Positions 53,326-64,000 of a DNA stretch of 64,000 nucleotides are shown piece by piece; positions within the stretch are counted from its first letter, which is position 1; the number at the start of each line of letters is the position of its first letter. The stretch lies in the NCBI GenBank assembly GCA_021014325.1, contig CM037464.1:1767127-1831126 (forward strand), written 5' to 3'. A program made the position numbers and the translations under genes. The stretch comes from Plazaster borealis. Taxonomy: Eukaryota; Echinodermata; Asteroidea; Forcipulatida; Labidiasteridae. A model generated the notes under the pieces. That model had not been told where the DNA came from. It saw only the letters and a list, made by a program, of their open reading frames with translations, and did not search any database.

Positions 53326-56300
53326 CTACCTGGGATCATAGTTTACTTCACCCTCTCCGTACCCCCTATACAGCATAGATGGACCAATGGCCTTTAGTCC
53401 ATGTAAATCACTTGGTACGTGCATGGTGAAGGAGTTCCTGACTACAGTGACAACACCATGGAGATATAAAGACAGAGGCATCGTCCCGACTACTGACCAC
53501 TTGTCAGTACTTGGGTCGTAACATTCGATGGAGTCCCATTTACATTTGGATGAATCAGTCTGCAGATTGTCTCCACCTGCCACATAAATCTTCCCTGAAA
53601 AAAATAAAATAATATAAAATAAAATCATGTGAGAAAAGTGATGGGCCTTTTTAGTTTCCAAAAAATTATCAGTGCATTTACACATGATGAGTGGTTTTTG
53701 AAAGATGTCAACTTGCGAAGATTTTGTAGAATGAGGGTTGTTGAGGATTTTTTCTTTTATAGAAACACTAAATTAAACGTTTACAATTTGACAAGGATTT
53801 TGAGCACATTCATATGTGCTTATTTTCCTAATTAGACATTTTTTATTTGAAGTAGTGTGAAGAACATCATTAGTCAGCAAGTCAACAAACTGGCCATACC
53901 CCCCGCCCACCCCCCCCCCCCAAGATGATAAAAGTCTCTCCATTCTGTGTTTCTTACCATTTAGGACTGTGGCAGCAGTACACATGTGTGCACCGATCAT
54001 CGGTGAGACGTTAAATGCTTTATCACATGCAGGGTCGTACACTTGCACCTCCTGAAAGGTCCCACCAAAGATGTAGATCATGTCATTCAATAAAACACTC
54101 TTACAACCTGGTATTGGAAACAACAGTTCAAAGGTTAGAGGTCAAGAAAAATCGAAGTCAAGTACAGTCAACCCTCGTTATAAAGAGCACTGTTATAAAT
54201 AAAGAAGTCCCGAATCTTATTTCACTGCTTTGTGTTTCTTTGTTTTGCTGTCCTCTTATAACAACGTTCCTGTTATACAGAGGTAATTAAAGAGATAATT
54301 TGGCCAGTCCCAGCAATCTTGTTATAACGAGAGACGACAATACTCTTTATGATTAGATAGAGAACTACATAATTTGGCGGATGTTGGTGTCTTACAGGTG
54401 ACGAGGTGTTAGAGCGAAAGGCTATGTGGTGCGCTCAGGTGATGAGACAGGGAGGTCTACCCGACACAGTTATAGACGGTCTGCCTATGGGTAAAAGTCG
54501 TGGCAGAGGTCACCCTAAGCTGTGCTGGATAAACAATGCGACAAAGTGGAGTGGTAGAAGTGTGCAAGAGCTGAGAATATCAATGATTGAAAGAGAACAG
54601 GTGATGGTGGTGACCCTAGGAATGAGCCCCCATTACAATCTGAGGACGAGGCAGCCATGGAAGCAAGTCTATGCCGAATGATGATAAATTATTATAATTT
54701 TACCTTTTCGTACGACTTGTAGAGTATCGATAACACTCCATGTCTGAGACTGCGAGTCGTAGCACTGTATCCCGTTGAATACATTATCATCTGCTGTGAT
54801 CCCACCAATCACATACAGCCTCTCATTAAATGCAGTGACAGCTGGGAATGCAACGGGCGCTATCATTGGTTGGATACATGTCCATGTTTTTTTTTCGGGG
54901 CAGTAGGTTTCTACGCTGGTGAGTTTGGTTATTCCGTCGTAACCGCCGATGACGTAGATCTGCCCACACAGGACAGCTGAACAATGCTGATACCTGTTAA
55001 AATTACAAATAATAGGTTTACTTTTGAGGGTTATTTTGTTTCAAGTAGATACTAGTAAAAATAATAGAAGTGTATTTTTAATGCCAAAGTACTAAAATAG
55101 GATGGAAATTCATTCACTTTTCCAAAAAAGATACCCACATTACCTTGCAATGTTTAATCCTTTTTGCGGTTCCCACGTATCCATTTCAGTAAGGTACCTC
55201 CAGACGCAGGTAGTTGCCCCTAAATGTCTCTCTCCATCAAAGCCTCCGGTTAAAAAGATATCGTTCTTAAAGCGTACAATGTCGTACATGACTTTGTTGC
55301 GCAACGTGTACGGGAGCGGCGCAAGTGTGTTCCAATGGCGCAACTGTAGCTGAGGGTCGCAGCAATATGTCTGAGTATTACTGTAAAAAAATTAAACAAT
55401 TTCTTTTTCATTATTGTTACAACAAAATGCAAGGATGTCAACCCTCCTACTGTCTGACCAGTCAATGTCACCAACTCTGGTTTTGAGTAACAGATAAACT
55501 TTGCCAGCCTTCAATATGATATCATGTGATATATGAATACACAGTGCACAAAGGGACACAGTTCTTTCTGTGCACACTTGTGTCGCCATACACAACCCGT
55601 GCAGTTGAACGGCTCCAAGCGGTTGGTCAACTCACTAGAAAATGTTTCAATAGTAGGAGGGTTAAGAGAGAAATGTTTTGTTTGCTGGAGAACAAGAAAC
55701 GTTACTTCTAACTCATTCATGCTTCAAACCTACGAAAAGTCTTTTATGAACAACTCGATGATGCAATACTTCGCAACAACACAATTAAAGATTGCAATAT
55801 CGTACCTCTTACTGAGTTCGGGTGAGCCAGGGTGCCTGTTTCGTACACCCCCAACAACTACAAGCATCTCCACATAGTTTGTTGACCTCCGAGGACACCT
55901 CCATTCCATCGGAGGGGAGGTCACTTTATCTTCTATGCAATCAAGAGCTAATCCAAAGAGTTCTTTGCATCCAGTCAAGTTCCCCACAGATTTACTCACT
56001 TTGTCTAGACACTCATGTCCGATGAATGGTAATCTAACATGTTTGACTAACGAGAGAAAGCATTCTTGCTTAGCATCTTGATCTTCCCCCGTTGTTAGCC
56101 ATTCCAAGAGAGCATGAAGGAGTTCGGTCTCACTCCTCAAGTTCAAGTTCTCATGGGCTGCATACTGACATAACAAATGAGAACTGGCACTAAGAAATGC
56201 CTCCGTCTTGGACACTTCTGGGAACTTGTGGACTACGAATCTGCAAGCTGCTTCGGCGAGTTCCAGACAGCCCTGAGACTCTGCAAAGCTGTGCATCTCA

Positions 56301-57845
56301 ATGCAGTTGTCTACATCCAGTTGTCGAATGAGAAAGTTACTGCAGGCATAGACCAGACATTTGACGAGGAAGAAATTGGCTGTCGCTAGAAGCTCCTGAA
56401 CATTTGCTGTAGTTATCCGTACCTGTACACAAGAAAAAATATCAGTATCGAAATTGACAATGCCAGTGAAGAGTCTTTAAAAAAAAATTTATTTGGTGAA
56501 GTTTAAATGTGCAATGCATCCTTGCTTTACCTGTGATGTATAAACGTAATCCACAATCAGTTGGAGCATCTCAGGGTTGACATCTTTAAGAGTCACTCTC
56601 TGCTGACTCTTCTCCTCTAGGTTTCTAGTGAACATGGCCTTGAAGTAGGGACTACTTGCCGCTAAGACAACTCTGAAATTGATGTTAAATTACAGAATTC
56701 TAAAGCTCAAAATTATTACGGTCAATAAATTTGGTCACAACTGATGAAATTAGTTTCCGCATTTGGGGTTTCCCTCCCACATCTTATTTTACTGAGAAAT
56801 ATTTATAATCTTTCGCACAGCTACATGTGTATCTTCAGATCTATAAAAAGTACAGAAACAACCTCGTTCCCAGGGGTGATTGATCTTATCGCACCATTTT
56901 TTCCCCAGCCCACACTGCTCGCTCATAACCCCTGGTATTGGTTAATTAAAATGTGCTTGTATCTTAGCACATTTTAATTAGGCCCTAGGGTGATCCAGTC
57001 TACTCAAGTATGGTAGCCCGCAAAAGAGGCATCAAGTCAGAGAGCAACTGGTCCCCTCTCATTCTTCTTTGATCTTGTGAGATGTCTCAACTCTATGCAG
57101 TTTAGGGTGACCGTATAAAACATGATTCGTTTCTTTTTGGAATCGCATAAAATTACTTGCATTTTGACACGGGCGCGCTTACTAAGCGTCCTACAAGCCC
57201 CACACAAGCGCTCAAACATTTTTAGCAAGCGTGCGCGCAGAGCAGTCGCTTTTTGTTAGCCAATCAGCTTTGATTTTCAGTGCTTCCCCTTCCAGGGGTT
57301 AGTGACAAGAGTTATCGATATGGCACTGCCCATGGTAGCAAGGCTGGTACAGTGAAAGTAAACAAGTTGCTTCTAAGGACATGTTCTGTTTCATAACCAA
57401 AGAGATTGTAGAGATATAATAACAATTAATAATAATAATAACAAATCACTCTTTCGTAAAGTGCAATGTGTCGATGACATGACCCCAACACACAGGATAG
57501 TTGCAATAATCGTGACCCTCCATCCTCCCGATGGCTGCGACCATTGGGAGGATGGAGAGTTACGATTTTATTCGGCAACTATGTAAAGGCGTGAAAACAT
57601 ACATAATAAGTGTGAAATATTCTGAAACTACACATAAATAATAAATACAAATAATAATACCTATGACATGATATCTGTTTGTTCTCAGTAACGAGGACAA
57701 CATCAATCAGGTCTTCAGTTTGACGCATTTCATTGAACGAGGAAAGCACAGCACCAGGGAGGGCATAATTCTCGTAGTCACAGAAATCACGTCGTTCCTG
57801 AGCGACACTGTCATCACTGTTGGCTGGCCAGGCTGAGGAGGCCAT
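53326..57845 (-). CDS. Kelch-like protein (BTB-BACK-kelch), 629 aa, seven exons
   Basis: Likely substrate adaptor for a cullin-3 ubiquitin ligase, by family. Coding exons: 57661-57845, 56531-56672, 55806-56422, 55144-55380, 54704-54993, 53958-54107, 53326-53594. All have GT-AG borders and join to 1890 nt ending in TAG. BTB domain (about 30-150) with DLIDVVLVTENKQISCHR and VVLAASSPYFKAMFT; BACK domain (about 155-260) with NCIEMHSFAESQGCLELAEA; kelch repeats (about 330-600) with the double-Gly strands FLTGGFDGE, YVIGGYDG, YVIGGITADD, YIFGGTFQE and YVAGGDN. The start MASSAWP has an in-context ATG (GGCCATTTTG on the other strand side) at 57843-57845. Which vertebrate KLHL it matches I cannot say. 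It is divergent from the IQ/ankyrin gene 2.1 kb away. Confidence 0.88.
54165..54345. mobile_element. Pogo/Tigger-like MITE in kelch intron 5
   Basis: Left end CAGTCAACCCTCGTTATAA and right end TTGTTATAACGAGAGACGAC are inverted. The interior is shared with 49.7 kb. Confidence 0.65.
54395..54685 (+). mobile_element. Non-LTR retrotransposon C-terminal fragment in kelch intron 5, antisense
   Basis: The frame 54406-54681 encodes WCAQVMRQGG...RGRGHPKLCWINNATKWSGR, the extreme C-terminus typical of reverse transcriptases that end in a GRPxxRWxD motif. Opposite strand to the host gene. Confidence 0.65.
55437..55668. mobile_element. MITE with CAACCCTCCTACT ends in kelch intron 3
   Basis: GTCAACCCTCCTACTGTCTG at the left and AATAGTAGGAGGGTTAA at the right are inverted. 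Related to 50.05-50.29 kb. Confidence 0.7.
56850..56995. mobile_element. Partial MITE of the CAACCTCGTTCCCA family in kelch intron 1
   Basis: AACAACCTCGTTCCCAGGGG followed by ACCCCTGGTATTGG and an ATTTTAATTA inverted pair. It resembles 32934-33213 but the right end is missing. Confidence 0.55.
57511..57566. repeat. Hairpin with CTCCATCCTCCC arms in kelch intron 1
   Basis: CCCTCCATCCTCCCGATGG and CCATTGGGAGGATGGAG are inverted, with the flanks CGTGA / TTACG also pairing in part. A related phrase is at 25855. Confidence 0.7.
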
Positions 57846-59950
57846 TTTGAAAACTAGTGTAACGGATCCCGCACTCGCAGAACAATTAGGCTACACACAT
57901 CAATCTAGAATAATTATTAACAAAATGAGAGCAGATTAAAAGTTTGATGTTTTGTCAGTGTTCTCCCCATGCACAAGCTAGCGTATCGGGCCTATACACG
58001 TGAATTTTAGGCCGATACAAAAAAACAAACATGATTATTTATTTAATTTTGTCTTGGACAAAGATCTAAAGATAACCATAGCTAGAGCACTAGAGAATGC
58101 CCTGAGGGTACAGCGAGTAGGGCTTTTAAAACCAAAGATAAACACCAAGTAAAAAACATAGGGGGGATCCCCCCCACACTCAGAACCCTTGCTCCCCCAC
58201 CCCCCGAAACAAATGAGATAAAAAACAATGCACAAATGAATGGTTCCATACAATACATTAAATATGAGCCTCCCCAAGTCTTTGCCCCCCCCCCCAACCA
58301 AATGAACATTTCTGGTTTATGCCACTGTGAGTCAAAGCAGTACGCTTTTGCTCGCAGTACGCTTTTGCTCATGTAAACCCGAGTTACTAAATACTGGGTC
58401 TAGGTTAATAAACAGATGCAGTTGGTCTCTACTGAGTGAATTGCTACGTGCGTCTCAAGTCTGAACGCAATGTAGCCCAGGTTGGAGAACGCAATGCAAC
58501 TGCAAAAGTAAACGTAAAAGTAAAAAGTAAACAAATGCCAAAAAAATGGGGCAGAATGCTCATCTCGTTACAAAGAGGCCCATTCATTAAACACTAATTA
58601 ATGCTAGTATGCTTGAACTATACCTACTGAAACATTCAATCTTGATCCATGGAATAATACTGAGCGATATCTGATGGGATTCGATTTGAAAGTGTACAAA
58701 GTAAAAATAATGGAGCTTGACTGATTTGGAGGAGGTGAGCACCAAACAGTATACAATTATAAGCATCAAATTGTGTATGTGGTCAACAACCGTCGTCAAT
58801 TGACGCGCTTTTTGTAAATGATTTTGTTTTAGAATTTTATTGAACAAACAGAAAGATACAAAAAAAATTGCTTGAATACTGTACAAAATAAGGTATAGTC
58901 ACAGCCACACACAATAACGTGCAGTGAACCATAAGTGGCGATGGAGAGCAATGCACTTTTCGCACGGTGTGTTGGAATGGGATGTTTTGCAGAGTAAATT
59001 GACTGACAGTCGTTGACGATCGTAGACCAAAGTTAGACAAGTTGGTGTAGTTAAACAAAATAATTTTAACATTTATTTTCAACCTCGTTTCGGTTTAGTG
59101 TCCCGTACTATTCGATCCAGGGGCCTTTCTCAAACCACGGCTTATGAAGGCGTGTCGTCAAAATGAGAACAAGGTTGACCTATTTTTGTTTTGGACTCAA
59201 AATTTGGTCCAGTCTGCAAAAAGGAATAATGTGCACGTTGCTAAGTACGCTATCGGTGCGGTGGGAACTAACTGTGTGTGCTATGTAAACTTTATAAAAA
59301 ATATAGTGTTTAGAACTTGGAATTTTGTGGCCGTGCTGGTATATTTGGATGACGATGAAATGTTATTCTTAAGGATATAAGGAGATGACTTCATCATTGA
59401 CATCCAGATCCAGCTCAAGTAGACAAAGACTGCCACTACTCACACACAGCACTACTTCAGCACCGTCCATAGCTCCGCCACCCAGGGGCTAACCACACAC
59501 CACCGACTGACATTGACTGACAAGGTTGGTTATTAAATAAAATGTATCGTAGGAGGTCCTGTATTCGGGGTGCCCCTCATAATCCAAGGCACACGTTTCC
59601 ATCACTGCGCTTGATGTAAACAACCCCTGTAGAGACGAAGTAACATTTTCTACTTGCCAAACATCGAATCTCCTCTCCCTTGACCTAAACTTGGGAGACG
59701 TAACCTTCCACCGTTAAGTTGTAGGATGGGTTACCCTACTACCGTGGGGGTTAGGACGTTTTTCGTTTAGAATAAAAAAAAAATCAACAACCTATAAAAA
59801 GTGTCCAGTTATTACTATTGTTGAAGTATTACTTTCCAACCATGGATCACACATGAAAAATAAATGTGCATTGAATGAATTGAATGAATGTACTTTGCTA
59901 CACTAATTTCCCCACACCAGCAACAACACCTACTCTAATTTTTATTTATA
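57846..59950. other. Divergent intergenic region between the kelch and IQ/ankyrin genes
   Basis: Shared upstream region of two divergent genes. It has C-runs near 58180-58300 and AT-rich spacers. 59370-59510 is more GC-balanced and Ser/Pro-rich in one frame, and could hold a non-coding first exon of the + strand gene. No promoter element is clear. Confidence 0.35.
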
Positions 59951-59964
59951 GGAAATCAAGGAGA

Positions 59965-62900
59965 ATGCCTCCCAAAAAACCAGCTGCAAAGGTTGCTGGG
60001 AAACCTGCTGCATCAAGAGTGACTCCACAAAAATCCACAACTGTCAAAAAACCAACAACAGTAAAAGGTAAACCTGGGATCATAATCAATTCCTAATTGC
60101 CGTTTATTTTAATAATCATAACCTGCCTCATGATGTGATGGTGGCCATCTCGTGGCAATAACCATTGATTGCTTGACTTACTGACTGACTGCCAAATGAC
60201 CTGACTGACCTGACTGACCTGACTGACCTGACTAACTGACCTGACTAACTGACCTGCCTAAGTTGACTGACCTGACTGAATGAGAAGACTGACCTGACTG
60301 ACTGAACTGACTGACCTTACTGACTGACATGACTAACCTGACTGACCTGACTGACTGACTGACTGACTGACTGACTGACCTGACTGACCTGACTGACCTG
60401 ACTGACTGACTGACCTTACTGACCGACCTGACTGACCTGACTGACTGACCTGACTGACCTTACTGACTGACCTGACTAACCTGACTGACCTGACTGACTG
60501 ACTGACAGACTGACTGACCTTACTGACCAACCTGACTGACCTGACTGACTGACTGACCTGACTGACTGACCTTACTGACTGACCTGACTGACCTGGGCCC
60601 AATTTCATAGCGCTGCTTAACGGTAAGCAAATTTTCGTGCTAACTGTAGCAGAAAATTTGCTTAAGCCTTAGCGTATTTCACAGGTTAGCAAGAAAATAC
60701 GGCAGCCATCTTGCACGTTCACAATGGTTTTGCATTGTTACGTCATTCATTTTCGTGCAGTAAGCACCGGAAGGTTAGCATGCCTTTTCGTGTGCTTACG
60801 GTTAGCAGCGCTATGAAATAGAAACTCGTACGTAAGCACAGAATCGACTGTTAAGCAGCTCTATGAAATTGGGCCCTGACTGACCTGACTGACCTGATTG
60901 ACCTGACTGACCTTACTGACCTGACTGACCTGACTGACCTTACTGACCTGACTGACCTGACTGACCTGACTGACCTGACTGACTGACCTGACTGACCTGC
61001 CTGACCTGCCTGACCTGCCTGGCTGACCTGACTGACCTGACTGACCTGACTGACCTGACTGACCTGACTGTAAATGGAATGAACTCTAACTCAGTTACTG
61101 CATGTTCACGCTGGCTGTCACATCACAATATAATAGTGCTGGAGCCCTTTGTGACACGACGGCCACCGCAGGCGTTTGCAGTGACTTGGATAGAGTTCAT
61201 AATTAAACGTACAGCTACATGCAGGCCTGCTTTAATCACGATGACAGTTCCCCATAAAGCCATTATGTTGTTTAGTTTGTTTTTTTCTTCGAGGGGAGGG
61301 GGCAGTTTTTTAATTGAAGTAAGATTACTAAATGTTTCTTCACAGCTGGAGCCAAGGCTCCCGTTAAGTCAACAGGAAAAGCTGCTGCTCCGGCTAAAGC
61401 AGGAACTAAAGATGCCAAGAAAGGAGGAATTGCTGCTGCCAAAGCCAAACCAAAGCCTCCATCTAAAGAGTCATTGGCAGCAGTTGTTATACAGAAGTGG
61501 GTTCGGCGATTCTTGGGTAAATGTGCATTGGTTAAACTGAGGAAAGAGAAGGTGGAGTATGAGGAGTTGATGGAGAAATTAGAACGAGAGGTGAGTCGCT
61601 AACAAATCAGAAATCTTTGTTGTTTTTAAAGACATACAAAATTATTTTATCACCTGTGTATATCTTATAAATGATAATAATAATTAGTTATAGCGCTTTA
61701 TCGCAAAGTGCTTATTATTTTTTTTTTAAAGACAGCTTTTTGATTTATGAGACCCATTTTTGTAGCACCGTATAAAGGTTTACAAGGTGCTGCAGCGCAT
61801 ACAGCGCAGCCACTGCCAGAAAAACCGGTGCAAACCCCTTCTCTATTAGCAATAAAACTGGGTTCTTTTACTTGCATTACACAACACATGGGACCAATGG
61901 CATTACGTTCCATAGGAAGGACAAAGGCAATAATGGTTAAGTGTCTTGCTTAAGGACTAAAGTGTCAAGAGAGGGACTCGAACCCACTGCTCAGAAACAC
62001 CAGAGCTTGAGTCCAGTGTACTTGACCACTCAGCCACTCTTGGGCTTGTTGTTGCCACTGGTAAAATTTATTCATCATTTTGACTTCTTTATCATCCCTT
62101 AAGGCTTTTGTTGCCATGGTGAAAAGAGAGCAAGAAATCACTGAACAGGAACGCCTGAAGGACATGGAGGAGAGGCGGAGAAAGAAACTAAGACAACAGA
62201 GAATTAAGCGTTTCTTAGAGGCAGCCTTTGATGGAGAGAATGATGAACTTCTTGTCATTCTTAAAGAGGTGAGTGAAGATACTCCTAGCTGCAAATATTG
62301 TCTCATTGTTGACAAAATGCTTCAAGACCTCAAGTATTTCAAGGTTCGTTCAACAGTACTAATAAACCCCTAAGCTCAGATTTGTGAAACTTGAAATATG
62401 AGAAATATTGAAACGTTCCCTAAAGAACATAAGTGTATTCTGAATTGTTTTTACTACAATAGAGGGGGACGTCTGTTTCCTAATTTCAATAAGACTCTGC
62501 TTTCTTGTTTTATTTTAATTGATTAATGGTGGCTTCTTATATAGCTGAAATCCGTCACTCAGTGACGCTCATGGCGCTCGAACATTATTACCCCTGGTCA
62601 CACGGCCATTTATTTCATTCCTTAAGCCATCTCAGCTCCCTGGGGTGTTACTGCAGCCTGTGCTGCTAAAGGATGTAGCCCATCTCTGCCCTCATAGGTA
62701 CCCATTTACCCCTAGGTAAAGAAGAGTGCGCAATTAAGTGTCTTGCTCAAGGACACAAGTGTAATGACCGGGATTCGAACCCACACCCTGATGACTTAGC
62801 CACCAGAACTTGAGTCCGATGCACTAAATCACTCGGCCTTGACACGGTAATGATGATTTTCATTTCATGCTTTTTGTAATTTTCTTATTCCAAAGGTTGA

Positions 62901-63302
62901 CAAAGAAGAGTCTGAGCAAGGCATCGGTTCGGATCCAATGTCAAGTGTCATGACCGGGATTCGAACCCACACCCTGATGACTTAGCCACCAGAACCTGAG
63001 TCCGATGCACTAAATCGCTCAGCCTTGACACGGTAATGATGATTTTCATTTTATGCTTTTTGTAATTTTCTTATTCTAAAGGTTGACAAAGAAGATTCTG
63101 AGCAAGGCATCGGTTCGGATCCAATGGGTCTGGCTATCCGAGCCAAACATCAACTAGATATGGTGGATTGTGAAGATGCAAACGGTAACACCGCTCTGTC
63201 TGAGGCGTCCAGTGGAGGTCATGCTGACACTATCAGGTTACTGATTGCTAGAGGCGCCGATGTTAATATACGCGGACAATTTGAACGCACCCCACTCTAC
63301 AG
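59965..63302 (+). CDS. IQANK1: IQ-motif and ankyrin-repeat protein (IQANK1-like), 5' exons
   Basis: Exons seen: coding from 59965 to 60067 (exon probably from 59951), 61346-61590, 62104-62268, 63082-63302. Phases match (1, 0, 0) and give 244 residues, with the gene continuing past the window. Order: a Lys/Pro/Ala-rich basic N-terminus (MPPKKPAAK...), one IQ motif (AAVVIQKWVRRFLGKCALVK) that would bind calmodulin-type light chains, a charged coiled coil (EQERLKDMEERRRKKLRQQR), and ankyrin repeats (DANGNTALSEASSGGHADTI, LLIARGADVNIRG). This order fits IQANK1; the symbol is by resemblance only. Intron 1 carries a satellite with a MITE, intron 2 a SINE, intron 3 a SINE-bearing tandem duplication. 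Confidence 0.65.
60183..61070. repeat. CTGA/CTGACCTGA satellite in intron 1 of the IQ/ankyrin gene
   Basis: Tetramer CTGA interspersed with CCTGA, in two arrays (60183-60595 and 60876-61070) separated by a MITE. Frames through it (SQSVRS-type) are artefacts. Confidence 0.95.
60596..60875. mobile_element. MITE with GGGCCCAATTTCATAG ends inserted in the satellite
   Basis: Left GGGCCCAATTTCATAGCGCT and right AGCTCTATGAAATTGGGCCC are inverted. The arms continue with GCTTAACGGTAAGCA / TGTTAAGCAG. A half copy lies at 33605-33755. Confidence 0.85.
61675..62045 (-). mobile_element. SINE family 1 in intron 2 of the IQ/ankyrin gene
   Basis: Head AAGAGTGGCTGAGTGGTCAA on the - strand, B box GGGTTCGAGTCC, body with CATTATTGCCTTTGTCCTTC, and the usual TATAGCGC tail at 61690. 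More diverged than the 5- and 20-kb copies. Confidence 0.75.
62515..62860 (-). mobile_element. SINE with family 1 head and different body, intron 3
   Basis: Head at 62760-62850 (GTGTCAAGGCCGAGTGATTT on the - strand, GGGTTCGAATCCCGG). The body towards the left has GGTAAATGGGTACCTATGAG and GTAACACCCCAGGGAGC, then TATATAAG. Confidence 0.7.
62755..63125. repeat. Tandem duplication of about 186 bp: SINE head plus exon start
   Basis: 62755-62940 and 62942-63125 match almost fully: SINE head, ATGATGATTTTCATTT spacer, acceptor TTATTC(C/T)AAAG and the first 45 bases of the ankyrin exon. The first exon copy (62896-62940) reads VDKEESEQGIGSDPM and is followed by the second SINE head, not by more exon. 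Confidence 0.9.
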
Positions 63303-63492
63303 GTTAGTCTGACCTACTCTCATCAGTGTCACCAAAATGAGGCTGGAAGGGATTTTAGTCTGGTCCCTTTATGGTATGGTGTGAGTTAGTATCCGTTAAT
63401 GTAATACTACTCATGAAACAAGACATGGCTGGTACAGCCCTCTCCTTCTATAACAACACAGTTTTGTTTATGAATGATTGTGTCATTTAAGT

Positions 63493-63937
63493 TAAAGGTA
63501 GGGTCATAGAACGGTAAGTACTCAAAAAAGGAATGACCATAAAAACTTACTTGGTCAAAAGCACTACAGCTGTTGATTATAAACTATTTTGAGAAAGGAT
63601 TCCCTTCAAAGTAAAATGGTTTGGAAAATTTTTCACCCACAAATATTTGAATTTGAGAAACACTTCATGCATGAGTTGTTTCTCAGATTTCTGAGGGTTG
63701 GTGTCCATTTGTAAATACTGCGGCCAGAGATGCGGTTGGTACCCACTGTCCCCCTGCTAAACATGGATGGATTGGACGTTCTTGGGGAAAAATTATTGTT
63801 TTTGCTGTTTTCTCTGCAAGTAGACACAGAAATTACCTGAGACTTTCACACGTGGCTTTTATAGTATCTTTCTTTATAATTGTGCCTATAAATCAGCATT
63901 ACGTTGCAGAAAACCAATGTATGACCCTATACCTTTA
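63493..63937. mobile_element. MITE family D, diverged copy
   Basis: TTAAAGGTAGGGTCATAGAA at the left and GACCCTATACCTTTAA at the right are inverted. AATGACCATAAAAACTTACT is shared with 3.12 kb, with a GAGAAACACTTCATGCATGA fold-back in the centre. Confidence 0.75.
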
Positions 63938-64000
63938 ACTTTGCAAAGACAGTGGGGCCCAACAATTGATGTCCATGTCATTATGTTTTAGGCCTGTTAA

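Noticed and set aside
60333..60608. - strand frame rich in SQSVRSV
   Set aside because: Translation of the CTGA satellite; ends in a MITE.
62896..62940. Upstream copy of the ankyrin exon start as a coding exon
   Set aside because: It has no convincing donor (only ATGTCAAG) and runs into a SINE. Kept as a finding, not annotated as an exon.

Overview
The window reads as animal nuclear DNA: spliced genes with GT-AG introns, long repeat-filled introns and intergenic space, tRNA-headed SINEs, and many short inverted-repeat transposons. A Gypsy element of the type with a SCAN-like capsid and SINEs with a deuterostome-type central domain point to a marine invertebrate deuterostome, most likely an echinoderm (perhaps a sea star). 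The species is an inference. I do not see bacterial genes, CRISPR arrays or a viral genome.

1-32 kb: a tandem array of four related protein kinase genes on the + strand. Copy 1 (3' part at the window edge), copy 2 (6.06-6.88 kb) and copy 3 (11.32-12.31 kb) look intact in this window. Copy 4 (24.70-25.39 kb) is broken by two deletions. Copies 3 and 4 share promoter, kinase exon, hydrophobic C-terminal segment, downstream sequence and, further on, a copy of the last exon of a nucleotide pyrophosphatase/phosphodiesterase (ENPP) gene. This points to a segmental duplication of about 7 kb. Between them lie a deleted Gypsy retroelement (18.3-19.85 kb) that abuts a complete tRNA-Pro-like sequence ending in CCA, a SINE, a 1.4-kb minisatellite of 40-bp units, and three copies of an older repeated cassette.

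32-44 kb: two tandem ENPP ectoenzyme genes on the - strand. Each has six coding exons that join in frame to a signal peptide, a phosphodiesterase domain and a hydrophobic tail (451 and 444 residues). Their introns hold MITEs, a SINE, a non-LTR retrotransposon fragment, hairpins and a 74-bp tandem repeat.

44-53 kb: no protein gene recognised. It holds a 1.1-kb inverted-repeat transposon, a fold-back element, an apparently identical 998-bp tandem duplication and several MITEs.

53-64 kb: a kelch-like (BTB-BACK-kelch) gene on the - strand, seven exons joining to 629 residues. It is divergently arranged with an IQ-motif/ankyrin gene (IQANK1-like) on the + strand that runs off the window. The IQANK1-like gene has an intronic CTGA-type satellite and a duplicated exon start carried by a SINE-containing tandem duplication.

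Exon boundaries were set by splice consensus, reading-frame continuity and comparison of paralogues within the window. All repeat-family assignments are by eye.
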